The position numbers and the translations under genes were made by a program. Of a stretch of 64,000 bases of DNA, positions 44,709 through 57,835 are shown piece after piece (the first letter of the stretch is position 1; each line of letters begins with the position of its first letter). The notes under the pieces are model-generated. The model did no database searches. It was not told the DNA's origin and saw nothing but the letters and a program-made list of their open reading frames with translations. Origin of the DNA: Paracentrotus lividus (Eukaryota > Echinodermata > Echinoidea > Camarodonta > Echinidae); the NCBI GenBank assembly GCA_940671915.1, contig CALNVZ010003426.1:39121413-39185412 (forward strand), read 5' to 3'.

Positions 44709-46799
44709 CAGTCTGTGTCAAATAAAATGGTACAAGTGGAAAACATTTTTTTTATAGTATGAAGATTAATCACAGCATGCTATTGCTTGGTATTTTCATA
44801 ACACAGGAAGATCAGACTTTCACCTGCAATTTTTTTCATCACATATTGTGTTGTAATTTTTGAAATATGACTAGTTTTCTACAATCAAGAAAAATCCATT
44901 TTTCGCACGCCGTCCCATGCCTTTGTGTATAGGTTTCGCATAATGGCCATGAAGTGCTCATTTTCGATTTGTTCCTCGTCGCACAAAATTTAGCATAACT
45001 TTTGTTTTACCACAGCAAATTATACAGAACAAAGTGCATCAGCAGGGGAAATATTTTGGCTTTATTTTGGTACCACATACACACATTATTTGAAAATATT
45101 TCTCACCTAAATATTTTTTTTCCCGACTGTACCATTTTTTTTTACACGGACTGTATAATCAATGGTCCGAGTCCAAAAAAGGTTACCTTGTCGATGAAGA
45201 GCCGGGATAAGTGTTACAGACTCTTCAATATTCATTATTTATTTTATTAAAGCCATCGTGGATTTTTGAGGGGAATACTTAAGCCTTCAGTTTTACTTTA
45301 TATCGAGGCACCTGTCCCCTATGCACCTTTGGATCGGTGCCCCTGATTATCATCAATTTTAATGTTTTTTGTTTGTTTGTTTGTTTTTTCCATTGTGAAT
45401 AGTGAAACATCTGTGCTTCGATTATCTACACGGTGTATTGTGTATTACATGATTACCAAAGTATATCAGGCACACACGAGGAAGATTAAGGAAAGAGTTA
45501 GAAAATTTTGGATTTTTGAATGTCAGAAATATGCTATTTAGACTGCAAAATAATATGATAATGTCATAAAAGTGTTATATATGATAATAAATTTGTAATG
45601 GGTAGATTTATATGCATATAATATGATATTTTATATTTTCTTGATATCAAAATATTGGGGGGGGGGATGATTGTACACACCATCCCCCCCCCACCGAAAT
45701 TATTGGGGGATGCATCCCCCCCCCACCCCCCCCCCAACAATCGACACCCATGTCTTTCCCGTTTCGTTTTATACATTTCATATAGGCCTACAACATGATC
45801 TAATACACACTGTAAAAAATGGTGTAATTCACCTATTTGAAAAGTAAATACAAAGGGGTAATTTCGCACCTTTGTAATAAGACTTATTTTCACAAAAGCA
45901 TTATAGGGGCCTATGGTGGATGGCCTACATATTTTATTTTGTTTAAGAGGCAAAATGCATTGTCGTGTATATAACGTTGAACTCTAAAACAGTTCTTCAT
46001 CATGTTCATGGTATAATTTATTGATAGAAGCTATTTTCCTGGTTCTCCCATTTCCCTAAAAGCTAGGCTTTCTTTTCTTCTTTTTTTCAACTTTGGGCGA
46101 CTAGTTTTGGCTCGATTTGGTTTCGAGTCATAACACGTAGTATATTCTATATCCTTTGCCACGTTCGTGTAATCAGGGTTTGTTTGCATCCTTGCATTTG
46201 AATGTTCGATCAATAAAAAATAGGATACATTTCGTTGAAATTAAAGGGGTGATTTCCCGCTAATAAATTCACCTTTTTTTGGTTGTTTTTCGTTGGCGAG
46301 TATAGAGCATTGAGGAACAGAATTCCTTCACTCTATAAAGGTTTCCACACTTTTGTCCTTCTCTCAGATACAAAGATATGAAACCGTGATGTGTAGACTG
46401 CTTATTTGTTCTTATAATATAGATTTTCCGGTCAAGTTTAAACTATCTCCGATCAGTTTGACATTTCTTACAGGCACTTTCGTCCGAATTGTGATCGCGA
46501 TTAAAAAACTAAACGTTACTAATTCAATTATTGACCGATAGCTCCGCTCAACGATCATGCAGATGACGTATCGTTTAAATTGAATGATAAACGAATTCGA
46601 TTGCAAAGAGTTTAAAACTGACCGGGAAAACCTATATTACATTTTTCCTCTCCTCATTCTTTGTGTGAAATACATACCATCATATTTTACATAATCATAG
46701 TGCGGATTCATATTCTTTCCCTCCTCCCACTATTCTAACAGTTTTTAACAATAATCATGGTGATTAGCCTACAAGTTTTATCGGCATGATGTTATAGAT

Positions 46800-47025
46800 G
46801 TATTATGATATTCCTAAGGCATGCATGCATATGCACTCTAAGGCTCTAATGGTCAAATGGGGCATCAACACTGAAGGACAGCCAGTTTGCGAATGCGGAG
46901 AGGAGGAGACCATGAGTCACCTCCTACAATGCCCTCTTCTGCCTTCCCCCTGTTCCCCAGCTGATCTTACTACCCTTTCGCCTAATGGTATCGCCTGCGT
47001 TCAGTATCTAATGGGCAGAGTCTGA
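46800..47025 (+). mobile_element. LINE reverse transcriptase tail
   Basis: A frame from 46800 to 47025 includes MVKWGINTEGQPVCECGEEE, then TMSHLLQCPLLP, and ends CVQYLMGRV followed by a stop. CxCG, then TMxHxxxxCP, is the zinc-binding motif at the C-terminus of many non-LTR retrotransposon polyproteins. Only this tail survives. Confidence 0.7.
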
Positions 47026-47228
47026 ATCAAATTCTAATTCACAAATAAACAAAAATTAAGAGAAAGGACTCGAGAAGAAGAAGATGCATGCACTGAACAT
47101 TTTGCTGAAAGTGTTCAAGACAAACATGGGGAATGCGAGATAATGATAGAGTAATGGATATTATGTGTCTATGATTGATGGGCCGATATAATGCATTCGG
47201 GAAATATAATCATCGTGACCATGCACCA

Positions 47229-47427
47229 GACAATAGCCTTTTGTCGAGGCCTTGTTGGCTTTTCGTGGTTTGCCGAATGATGCCGAGCAAAGCGAGGCGA
47301 AATCCCGAACTCGCGAAGCGAGTCGGGCTTGTTGAGCGGAGTGAGTTCGGGTTTTCTCCTCGCTTTCCCTCGACATCATTCGGCAAACGCAACCAGCCAA
47401 CAGGGCCTCGACAAGAGGCTAACCAGA
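47229..47427. mobile_element. Foldback element, about 200 bp
   Basis: AGCCTTTTGTCGAGGCCTTG with GTTTGCCGAATGATG at the left is mirrored by CATCATTCGGCAAAC and AGGGCCTCGACAAGAGGCT at the right. The centre contains CGCGAAGCGAGTCGGG-type GC-rich sequence. It explains the overlapping open frames seen on both strands here. Confidence 0.75.
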
Positions 47428-47639
47428 CAAGGGATGCATCAACTACGCAATCCTAGTCGATTATACCAAATACCATGGAAGCATTGTTCCTATGGTAACA
47501 TACGCTAGATCGTTCTGGATATTGAATTGTCGAGGTTAAATTTCCAGCAAGACTGATGATGCGTTAACATTTATTGCATGACTTGGCTATTATTATTTAG
47601 GGCACAAAATAAAAAAGGAATCAAATTAATGTTTGAGAT

Positions 47640-47651
47640 AAAAGAGGGTGG

Positions 47652-47682
<31 letters not shown>

Positions 47683-48135
47683 TGAGAGAGAGAGAGAGAG
47701 GGGAAGAGATATGTCGGAGACCAGAGAGAAGGGAGAAGATTATCGAAAGAGAAAGGTTGGGAGGATGGAAAGAGAGAGAGAGAGGGGGGGGGGGGAGAAA
47801 AAAGGTTGGGATGACGGGAGAAGCAGAGAGAGAAAAGAGAGAGAAATATTTGTATTGAGAGAAGGAGAGAGAGAGAGAGAGAGAGAGATGGAATGAGATA
47901 TGTTGGGAAGACAGAGAGAAGGAGAGATAGATGGAAAGAGATAGTTATGTTGGGAAGATAGAGAGAGAAGGAGAGATAGATGGAAAGAGATAGTTATGTT
48001 GGGAAGACAGAGATAGAATGGGAGATAGATGGAAAGAGATATGTTTGGAAGACAGAGAGAATGGAGAGAGAAGGGGAGATAAATTAGAAGAGATAGGTTG
48101 GGAGGACAGAGAGAGAGAGAAAGGGGGAGGATCGA
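47640..48135. repeat. GA-rich microsatellite region
   Basis: Long (GA)n and AGAGAGAAGG(G/A)AGATAGATGGAAAGAGATA repeats of about 50 bp run across this purine-rich tract. Open frames within it are repeat artefacts. Confidence 0.9.
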
Positions 48136-48533
48136 GATGAGGATGGCATGGAGTGCGAGTAGAAAAGATGATATATAATTTGAAATGCCATGAACAATAT
48201 GCGACAATAGATTGCCATTGTCCTAATGCTCATGGTCATAACCAAATTATATTTTGCGCGCGAAAGGGTGAGCCAATGCATACCATTTCATATTGTGCCA
48301 TACATCGTTGATAATGGCTTTTGTTTAATCAGTCTCACTTACAATGTTGCTATAGTGCAGTTGAAGAATGTACAGACATGTCGAAGTGCATATCGGAAGA
48401 AAATTAATGCAGTGCCGTCTTGTTGTTTGTTCCAGCAGAGACAAGTTGTGCTGATTAATTTACTGCTGCTTTTTCACGATTATGGTTCTCGGAGCAAGTT
48501 TAATTCTAAATTGTGTTCATTTTAGTTGAACAA

Positions 48534-48683
48534 GCACTATTGGACTTATTTTGAGAGGGAATTCATAGAAGGAAAACGAACCGTTGAAGAGGACTGCTTC
48601 ATCAAAGAAGATTATACGAAGTCACTATATGGAAATTTGCCTATTAGCAGAATGACTGAGATGGCAACTTTTTAGATTTGTAT
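48534..48683 (+). other. Possible orphan exon
   Basis: After a TTTTAG acceptor-like site, 48-49 codons stay open (LNKHYWTYFEREFIEG, then KRTVEEDCFIKEDYTK) before a TAG. The composition looks protein-like, and the frame is closed immediately upstream of the AG. It could be a terminal exon of an unseen gene, or chance. Confidence 0.2.
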
Positions 48684-48689
48684 CTTATT

Positions 48690-50800
48690 GTATAGTCAGG
48701 ATTCCACGTCCAATGCGACATTGGTTTCGAACCCCTGAACGTCTAATGGGACTATATCACACCTATCTTGTTAGTCTGCTAAATATTTTTTGGGGAAAAA
48801 TTGTTAGTAATGCAAAATATTGCTTTCGACATGACAACTATTATAACTGATCATACGGATTGAAACACACATATTTTATTTTCATTACAATTGAAATTAT
48901 AATATTCCTGGAAAGATGCTAGCTTCAGTCCATCCTGATCAACGAGAGTATAATGATTATAAGCAGGTTTCCCAGGGAGTGAAAATACCACTGAAGTGCA
49001 TGCCGATTGTGATGAATAAAATATCCAGCTCATGACAAAAGACTGCATTATCAACGCCAATGGGGTAAATGAAATGAGATGAATAACATTATTCTTACAT
49101 CGTTGAGGTGTGATCCATTTAATTTTATTCGTGCTTGCCACATGACACGTGAGAACAATGCACCAACAATTGGAATAATTCAATAATTGAATTCTAATCA
49201 ATTGAAGGTTTATGACGGATCAGACTTGGCAATATAGTTGATCCTCCAAAGGAAATTCAATTTTGCCAGTATATATACCGCACAGCATTAGAAATTATTA
49301 ACTCTATACTCTCCCCGTGAAAAGATGATTGAACTCAATTAATTTTGTTTTTGTTCATAATTTCCGTTGCAGGATTGATGCATGTAGCTCTCGGTTTTAT
49401 ATAAACTCAAATTATTTTGAAGGATTGATGTAAGTTTGGACTCAACACTTATACTACATTATTTTCAACACTGTGAGTCTATATGATTCCTATTATTTTT
49501 TGCAGAAGAATTAAAATATCGTTAATATATACATGGCAGCTTCATTTAAATGCAAACACTTTATTCATCTGCTAGCGTCCTTCTTTAATAGAGTTTCGTG
49601 AAGTGAACTATTGCCAAGTTATCTTTTAGATTGGCGTTTTATTGAGGTTTACGACCCATTAACTGTTAATGATCTACATGCTATACTCAGAAAGAGATAA
49701 CAAAAAATACACTACAGAATGCTAATAGCAACGCACGTCAACATTTTTGTTTAATTCGCATGGTATACCCTTCATGGTATAAGTTTTCTTTGGAATAGTA
49801 CGAATAAAATATGGTTGGAGAATATGAACGGCAAGAAATAACATGATGATGTTGTATACCATACGTAATAAGGTGTTGCTGAGCAGATCGCAGCGGTCTT
49901 AAATTCCACTCCTGAAAATATTGAGCCTTTTTTTTATTTTTAGCAGAACAACACTGTCGTAACGCTTGATTTCATCTCGAAATAAATCTCAACGTGTAAC
50001 CTTTCTTCTGAAAATAGGTTGCAACTTTTGCATGGATTATTTGGTTACAACAATGATTATTATGTAACAATAATGTCAGGACCTGTTGTTTAACACGCTT
50101 GAGTCGTGTCGCACATGCTACGAACAAATTATGCAGGATTAAAATCAGACCTTTTTTGTGGAATAGTGTTCTGTTCGAGACATTGATAATTAATGCACAA
50201 CTAAATGAAATTGGGATATTGCATGAACCTCTGCAAAATTATGTGGGAGTCATTACTGCCGCATGTACGCATCTCTAAATATGTGGAATGAGCCTAAATG
50301 CAGTGGAATTAAACTTGTGACTGGAATTGGCCTTTAATTGGAAGGAGCATCATTCTGATGAAGAAATAAATTGTTTTAATACGCCATACTGTAAAATTTT
50401 GTGGCGAACTGATAACCAAAATGATCAATATGATTGTAGAAGGGAAGCCACGGAGACAAATTTTAGGATCATATATCTATGTAGTATGATATTCCGCAAC
50501 TTTGGTAAGTAAAAGTCATGAATACTTTGTTTTTGGTATAAATTGTAATTCTATTAAAATTGTAAGATGATAGTCTTTTATACTTAACTACCACTGAACA
50601 TGGTTACAGTGGTCTATATGCCAAAGCATTTTTGAAGCATTATTGTGTACGGCCATTATGGTTAAAGATGATTTAAGTTAAGATTTACATTAACTATTCT
50701 AAAAGCATCAACTAACTCAATATAAGATAGTGGGTATATCTCTTTTTATAATCCTCCACTTTATCTTTCATTGGCTTTTCAAAATAATGTTTCCCTTTCC
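48690..50800. other. No gene seen
   Basis: AT-rich DNA without a convincing exon. A short open frame ending in CTTTG|GTAAGT near 50503 has a donor-like sequence, but its phase does not join the 54421 exon. Confidence 0.4.
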
Positions 50801-50809
50801 AGCAAAAAC

Positions 50810-52789
50810 CTCATACCACAGGAATATGTGTGGTAATATACCATAGAGTCGTGTGGTAACGAAAATTGGTGCCTGTGGTATTCCTGTGGTACTAAAATTA
50901 CCACACAGAATACCACAGGAAGATCTCATACCACAGGAATTGTGTGGTAATATACTTTAGATTCTTGTAGTAATCCTGTGGTACCCAAATTACCACACAA
51001 AATACCACAGGAATATCTCACACCACAGGAACTGTGTTGTAATATAACATAGAGTCGTGTGGTAATGAAAATGGGTGTATGTTGTATTCCTGTGGTACCT
51101 AAATTACCACACAAAATACCACAAGAAGATCTCATACCACAGAAAATGTGTGGTAATATAACATAGAGTTATGCGGTAATGATATGGCTGTCTGTGATAT
51201 TCCTGTGGTACCCAGAGTACCACACAAAGTACCACATGAATATATAAAACTACAGGAAATGAGTGTGGTAATATAGAGTCGTGTGGTAATGAAAATTGGT
51301 ACCTGTGGTATTCCTGTGGAACCTAAATTACCTTAATTACAACACAAAATACAACAGGAATTTCTCATATCACAGGAAATGTGGGGTAACATTTCATGGA
51401 GTCGTGTGGAAATGAAAATGGGTGTCTGTGGTATTCCTGTAGTACGCTATAGATTAACCTACAAAAAATACCACAGGAAGATCTCATACCACGGTAATGT
51501 GTGTATAACAGAGTTGTGCGTAATTAAAATGGGTGTCTGTGTATTCCTGTGGTACCTAAAATTACCACACAAAATACCATGGGAAGTATCTCATACCACA
51601 GGAAATGTTGTGGTAATATAACGCAGAGTTATTGGTAATGATATATCGGGTGTCTGTGGTATTTCCTGTGGCACCCAGAAAGTACCACACAAGTACCCAC
51701 ATGATATCTAATACTACAGGAATAGTGTAGTAATATAGAGGTCGTGGGTAATGAAATAGGTACCTGTGTATTCCTGTGGAACCTTAAATAGCCTAATACA
51801 ACACAAATACCTGGATTTCATATCACAGGAAATGTGATGTTATGGAGTCGTGTGGAAATGAAAATGGGCTGTCGTGGTATTCCTGTGTACTATATTACCA
51901 CCAAAATACCACAGAAGAATCTCATACACAGGTAATGTGTTTAAAACAGAGTTGTGTGTAATAAAATGGATGTCTGTGTATTTCCGTGCTAAATTACCAC
52001 ACAAATACCACGGAAGATCTCAACCCCAGGAAATGTGTGGTAATATAACACAGAGTTTTGATGTATGATACTGGGTGTCTGGTGGTTTCCTGTGTACCCA
52101 GAGTACCACAAAAAGTACCACAGACAAGTACCAAGTATCTAATACTACGGGAACGAGTGTGGTAAAATAGAGTCGTGTGGTAATGAAAATGGGTACCTTG
52201 GTATTCCTTGGTAACTAAATATCACTAAAACATCAGAATATCTCATACCCAGGAATGTATGCATACATTAAAAATATACATTTCCAAACTGTACAATTTT
52301 TTTGACCAGACTGTAGTACTTACTATTTACCACATAAAGCCACAGAAGATCTCATACCACAGGAAATGTTGTGGTATATGTGGTAATCTCAATGGGTCTG
52401 TGGTATTCCTGTGGTACCTAAATAAGAGCACAAAATACAACAGGAATAATATTTCATATCGGAATATGTGGTAACATTCCAATATAGTCATGTGTTAAGT
52501 CACAACAATACCAGAGCAGATTGCCACACGTCAAGTATCACACATGAGTCACATCACTCACCACACTGTACCTACCCACATACTGATACAACATGATGTA
52601 TACAGGAATATACCGCAATATGTGTAGGTGGTGTGTGTGTGTATGTGTGTATGCGTTGTGTGTGTGTGTGTGTGTGTGTGTTGAAAGGTGGTCATACAGG
52701 AATAGTGGTAATATACCAAGAGTCGTGGTTAGATACCACAGGAATACCACATACTTTTACCAACGTCAAATACCACTAAATATCATATA

Positions 52790-52825
<36 letters not shown>

Positions 52826-54093
52826 CGTGTGTGTGTGTTTATGTGGATATATGAGCATGAGTGTGACAGTAGTTCTTAACAATTTTGGTTTAGTTCCGTG
52901 TCGTTAGGCCTACTGGCTTTCAAGGTAGGGACATTAGACAAATGGGAATTATTAGACCAAATGGTAATTTACCAACTGATTATAGACAAACAACCAAGAG
53001 GGATTACACCAATGGGATTAGTCAAAGTGGATTTAACACCAAGTGCAAGTTTCCTGCTGAAGTGTAGAAGTCGTGTGGTATTCCTGTGTATTTCATGTGG
53101 TATTATGGTAATTAGCTCATTTGCAATAAAATGATTTGGTATGCACAATCAGTATTTTTTGAAGTTTACCTTAATAAAGTAATTCAATGCATATTGATGT
53201 ATTCTTTCGGGAAATTTTTCCTAACACAGAGTAACATGAGAGCGATAATTATGAAATTTGCATTATCATCAAGAAATATAGAAATAACTAACTGTGACCC
53301 AAAATATTTTTGCAAATGTTGGTATAATATATCACGTGTGTATTCTTTAGTGTGTGCGGTATCCTGTGGTAACGGCGTGCGTAGTCCTTGGTAACGGCGT
53401 GCGTAATCTGTGGAACGGCGTGCGGGTATCCTGTGTAACGGCGTGTGGTAATTCCTGTGGTAACGGCGTGTGGTAATTTATGTGTAATCCTGTGGTAACG
53501 GTGTGTGGGGTAATCCTGTGGTAACTTTTGTGTAGGTCAATGTGGTGTTTGTGGTATAATTTGTTTTTACCACACAGGAATGTGTGTAAGTCCCAATTTT
53601 ACACAGGATTCTATGGGTAATTCATGTGGTAAATGTCCCAATTTACCACAAGGATTCGTGTGGTATTCATGTGGGTAAATGTCCCAATTTACCACAGGAT
53701 TCGTCGTGAATTCGTTGTGGTAATGTCCCATTTTACCACAGGATTCGTGTGGTAATCGTGTGTAAATTTCCAATTTTACAACAGGATTCGTGTGGTAATC
53801 GTTGGTAATGTCCCAATTTAACCACAGGATGCGTGTGTAATTCGTGGTGGTAATGTCCCAATTTTACCACAGGATTCGTGTGGTAATTCGTTGTGGGTAA
53901 TGTCCACAATTTTAACCACATGATCGTGTGGTAAATGTCCCAATTTTACCACAGGATTCGTGTGGTAATCCACCATTTGGTAATGTCCAATTTTAACAAC
54001 AGATTCGTGTGGTAAAAAATGTCCCAATTTTACCACAGGATTCGTGTGGTAAAATGTCCTGTGGTAATTACCACAGGATTACCACAGGACATT
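50810..54093. repeat. Complex satellite built on GTGGTA / TACCAC
   Basis: From 50810 to about 52500, units of about 90-120 bp repeat the order: CTCATACCACAGGAA, TGTGTGGTAATATA, AGAGTCGTGTGGTAATGAAA, GTGGTATTCCTGTGGTACC, ATTACCACACAAAATACCAC. (GT)n tracts at about 52631-52681 and 52793-52842 interrupt it. At 53350-53530 GGTAACGGCGTG repeats appear. At 53570-54055 units of about 50 bp read TTACCACAGGATTCGTGTGG then TAATGTCCCAATT. The array ends with the perfect palindrome CCTGTGGTAATTACCACAGG at 54059-54078. Single-base losses are very frequent. Confidence 0.85.
52925..53055. repeat. Degenerate ATTAGACCAAATGG repeat, third locus
   Basis: Phrases such as ATTAGACCAAATGGTAATTT and GGGATTACACCAATGGGATT repeat between two parts of the GTGGTA satellite. 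Confidence 0.6.
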
Positions 54094-54420
54094 TTTGTAA
54101 GGGATAAGTCATTTATCGTACCTACTGTGGAAATAATTCCTTTAAATTGGTCCTAATCTATTACACGAATTTATTCATTGTTCTTCTCTCGTTGATCATT
54201 AAAATAATTTTCATAACATTAGATTTGATGGTTATTTATACTGATATTCATACTGTTCAAATTGTATAACAGGGTTAGAAATCTTTAAGGATTATTGTAG
54301 ACCCATTACTACAAACTGATGCCATTTATCAAACATAATTATGTGGCATATCGTTCAAAACCTGACAAAAGTGGAATGTATGCTAACATTTTCTATTTAT
54401 TCCTTCTCCTTGTTTTCCAG

Positions 54421-56113
54421 ATTACCTCTCGATGACGTAATGATGACGCGGATACCCGAGCTTGGTGCCACTCTCTCTGTTTCGAAATTGGATGCAGCTC
54501 TACAGGAGAGGAGATCTTCATCAAAGACTGGACGTCAGAAATCACAAAGGAAGACTGAACTGCCACGGCCTGACGCTGAGGGCGCTGCAAAGGCATCTTC
54601 AGAGATCAGAGGAAGAACTGGTGAAAGTGGTGATGGATTGAATGGAAATATAGATCGCGATTCGCCAGCGAAACATAACCCGGAATCTTTTAATGTTCAT
54701 TTGGAAGAATTTGGGAGAAGAAAATCAAAGAACAAAGCTCGAAATCTCGAAGAAGACACAGAATGTAGGAAAGATGATTTGAGGATATCATTCACTGCGG
54801 CAAAGCTATCGCCTCGATCACGGCGCAACAGAGAAAAGTGCCACACGGAAGACGTCAGAAAGGATGAAGTGAATGCAGAATCTCCTCAATCACGACTGGT
54901 GCCTCAAAATGAACGATTGCTGACTGACTTTATCGCTGCCGTTGATTCGGTTAATGATATCAGTGAAATGTCGGATGTTGTCAAGAAGGAGAATGTCGCA
55001 GTAAAACCTAGTATAACAACAAGACCACGGTCAGAAAGTAGACTATCACAGTCACGAGGGGAGAGGACCAAAGCAACAAGGCCCAGCTCTGGAGCAGAAC
55101 ACAATCAGTCATGGCAACATGTTCCTCGAGAAGGACTCCTTGCGAAGATCACATATGAGTCCGGAATTGCAGTCAATGAGAATGATGAATCGGATAGTCA
55201 AATACGACAAATCTGGAGGAAAGAGTTGGGTCTTGATGCTAGACCCCCTCGTCGGCAGTTTGGGCCAAAGCAATATATCACAGGCTTAGCGATTGGCTAC
55301 CCTGGTCAAAAACCTTTCCACCCGCAGCAGCAGACAATCACAACCACCGTGGTCCCGACAACAAAACTCTCCGTTAAGGAGATCCGCAAGAGGCGAAAGG
55401 TGTTGCCACCGATAGACAGCAAGACGAAAACCAAGGGTGACGATCCACTGCCTGCGCAGAACCGCGTGAAAGACATCAACGCTCTGGCTGTAGACCTCTG
55501 TAAGGGAGCTACTATAGAAATCGGCAATAGCGAAGCTGAGGCCGTGTATCGCACCTATCGAGAAGCACGAAAAAACGCATTCTATGTCGATCTCCCATCG
55601 AACGTCGGCAGCGCGAGATCGACATATCATCGACCATGCCACGCTCCGCCGAATTCGGATGACGAAGATGGATATGGAAGTGTTCAGGAAATATGGAACG
55701 ATTCGTCATATTGCCGCATCGTTCGAATCTCGTCACCGGACAATGATGGCGAGACGGTCATTACGCATACGGTTGACGCATCCAAGGTGCTCGACTTTGG
55801 CGGACGCGTCGTTCGGAAGACGCAAATCGACGTCTTTTTACCGTCCGACACACCGGGAGATGAACCTCAAAGCGGTAATGGTGGTGATGATGGAATGACT
55901 GACGAATATCAAGAAATTCAAGATCGTCATTGCCATAATAACGAAAATGAGAAAGAATGTGACACGCGTGAGCGCCTTCAAATTGTGGAGACCGAGAAAC
56001 GTATTCCTACGATAAAGAGATATGATACGAGTGAAGAGGATGATGAAGATGATAGCGATGATGTTGGTTCCGAGGAAAGTAGCGATGATGACGAGGGTGA
56101 TAATAATTACTGA
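54421..56113 (+). CDS. Unrecognised charged protein, probable 3'-terminal coding exon
   Basis: A single frame stays open for over 560 codons to a TGA at 56111-56113. A strong pyrimidine tract and CAG acceptor end at 54420, so I take 54421 as the start of a terminal exon whose upstream partner ends with two bases of a codon. If instead there is no intron, the first methionine upstream is at 54341, which would add a Phe/Ser-rich stretch encoded by the pyrimidine tract. The protein is hydrophilic and mostly disordered. The N-terminal half is Ser/Arg/Lys-rich. The middle is more ordered, with WRKELGLDARPPRRQFGPKQ, YITGLAIGYPG and RKRRKVLPPIDSK. A basic KRRK stretch could be a nuclear signal. The C-terminus is acidic (SEEDDEDDSDDVGSEESS). 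No catalytic motif or membrane segment is visible and I recognise no family. Codon use and GC content are higher than in the flanks, which supports real coding. Confidence 0.72.
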
Positions 56114-57835
56114 AAAATGACGAAAATATAAGTTGGGGCGGGGGCCGGGGCGATCGTCCAATGGAAAAATGGAGGCCGAAATCCTCACAAGAATTTGCAG
56201 ATCCACCAAAAATAGTGAGGACTAGCCCCCCTCATCACCCTTTCCCCACCAACCTCATCACGGTTCCTCGGCCTTCGTACACATGACATACGGATCTACC
56301 AAAATAGAGAGGACTAACCCCCACCCCCCCCCCTTTCCCCACACCCTCATCACGGTTCGGGCCTTTGATACAATTATAATCATGCTTGCTTATGTATCTT
56401 GAACCATGTGGGCACGGTGTGCATTTTCTATTACGTGACTTCGTGACATTTGATCATGTTAATAGGCTATTCAATCGATTTCCAACTGCTACAGAAAACA
56501 ATTTCTATTTTAATTGCTGTTGTAAAAAAAAACGTCAATTAGGAAACTGTAAAGCGTTATACAGGGGAAATACTTTTTGTGTTGAATTTTTAAGAACAGC
56601 ATGCTAGCATAGTGCCTTTCAAATCTTTATATATAATTGTATTCAAAGTAAGCATAGTCCATTTCATCTTTCTAGATAGTAGTAACAGATACAATCAATT
56701 GGGTCAGAGGATAATAATATATTTATTTATTTATTTATTTATTTAATTTTGTTAAGAACTTTCAAATGAGCCAAAAATATCAAACAAGGAGAAGCGTATC
56801 TCCAGCTCTTTTATCTTCCCTGTCTAATCCCTCCCCTCCCTCCCTCCCCCCTCTTTCTCTCTCTCCGTCCCTCCCCCTCTCTCTCGTTCTCTCCTACTCT
56901 CTCTAATTTTCAGTTTGTCCACCTTGCCAGATTTTATGTGATTTTCCAAAGTATATGGCCAATAAACTACGATAAAAGAAAATGTAAAATTAAAGTGTCT
57001 ACTAGCTTTTTTCTGTATCAGAGTATGATTTTCTTTAAATTTTTTTATATAGTGTTATTTGAATGAGCTGATTGGGAAGGGGAACAACGTTCTTCAGCCC
57101 ATCCCCCACCTTTTCTGTATAGACGCGTACAAACGCCCCCAAAAAAGAAAAATATTTCAGCTCCCCATTTTCAAAAACGCACCGCGACCACACTGTCTTG
57201 TAGGTCTCTTTTGAAACAATTAAAGCAAACACGGTATGATTTTTGCTGTTATGATTACGTATTTTATTTTTATTTTTAATGGATCGATTCATTTATTTAT
57301 TTAAAAAAAAAAACAGATATTGCAGAGCACAATTTTTGTGAATACTCTGGTAAGCTCAGCTATATAGGTAAAACAATTTTTTTTTGGCTAAAATGTTTAT
57401 AAATACCTGAAACACTATGAAAATAAGGTTTAATTTCTTGATCTGTATACGCCATAAAACCCCATGTACATTAAAAAGAAAATAATGTAGGGCCGATGCA
57501 TTTTCATGGTTAGAAAATGAATCCAATAACGCAGGGATCGACTAGAGAGCGGGGGTTTTTCCCCTTCTTTTTTCCCTTCTTTATTATATTTTTCAATGGG
57601 AGCTGAACAGAAACGGTCGTGCAACCACCAACCCCTCCACCTCCGCCTATTTATTGCCCTATACAAAATGTAGGCCTATAACTTTTCTATTGAATTGTTT
57701 TAAAATTGTTGTCTTAAATTAGGCCTACTGTCTGGTCAAATTGAAAATGGAAAATGTCAGGTGAATAGGTCTCCTAAATATGGTTTATTACTAACAACTA
57801 ATGAAGATTCGCTATTTTTTGTTTCTAAAACTGAA
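56114..57835. other. No gene seen; 3' flank of the charged-protein gene
   Basis: AATAAA at about 56953 may be a poly(A) signal. TTATTTATTTATTTA lies at 56711-56745 and CT-rich DNA at about 56815-56910. No exon is visible. Confidence 0.5.

Noticed and set aside
47640..48210. Arg/Glu-rich and Ser/Leu-rich open frames on both strands
   Set aside because: They come from GA-repeat DNA. The same holds at 58213-58498 and 40514-40881.
50327..50512. Upstream exon of the charged-protein gene ending at a GTAAGT near 50503
   Set aside because: Its frame ends in phase 1, and joining it to 54421 in that phase meets a stop within eight codons.
51100..52500. CRISPR-like array
   Set aside because: Regular repeats occur, but the unit is contiguous without unique spacers, varies in length, and the DNA is clearly animal nuclear.
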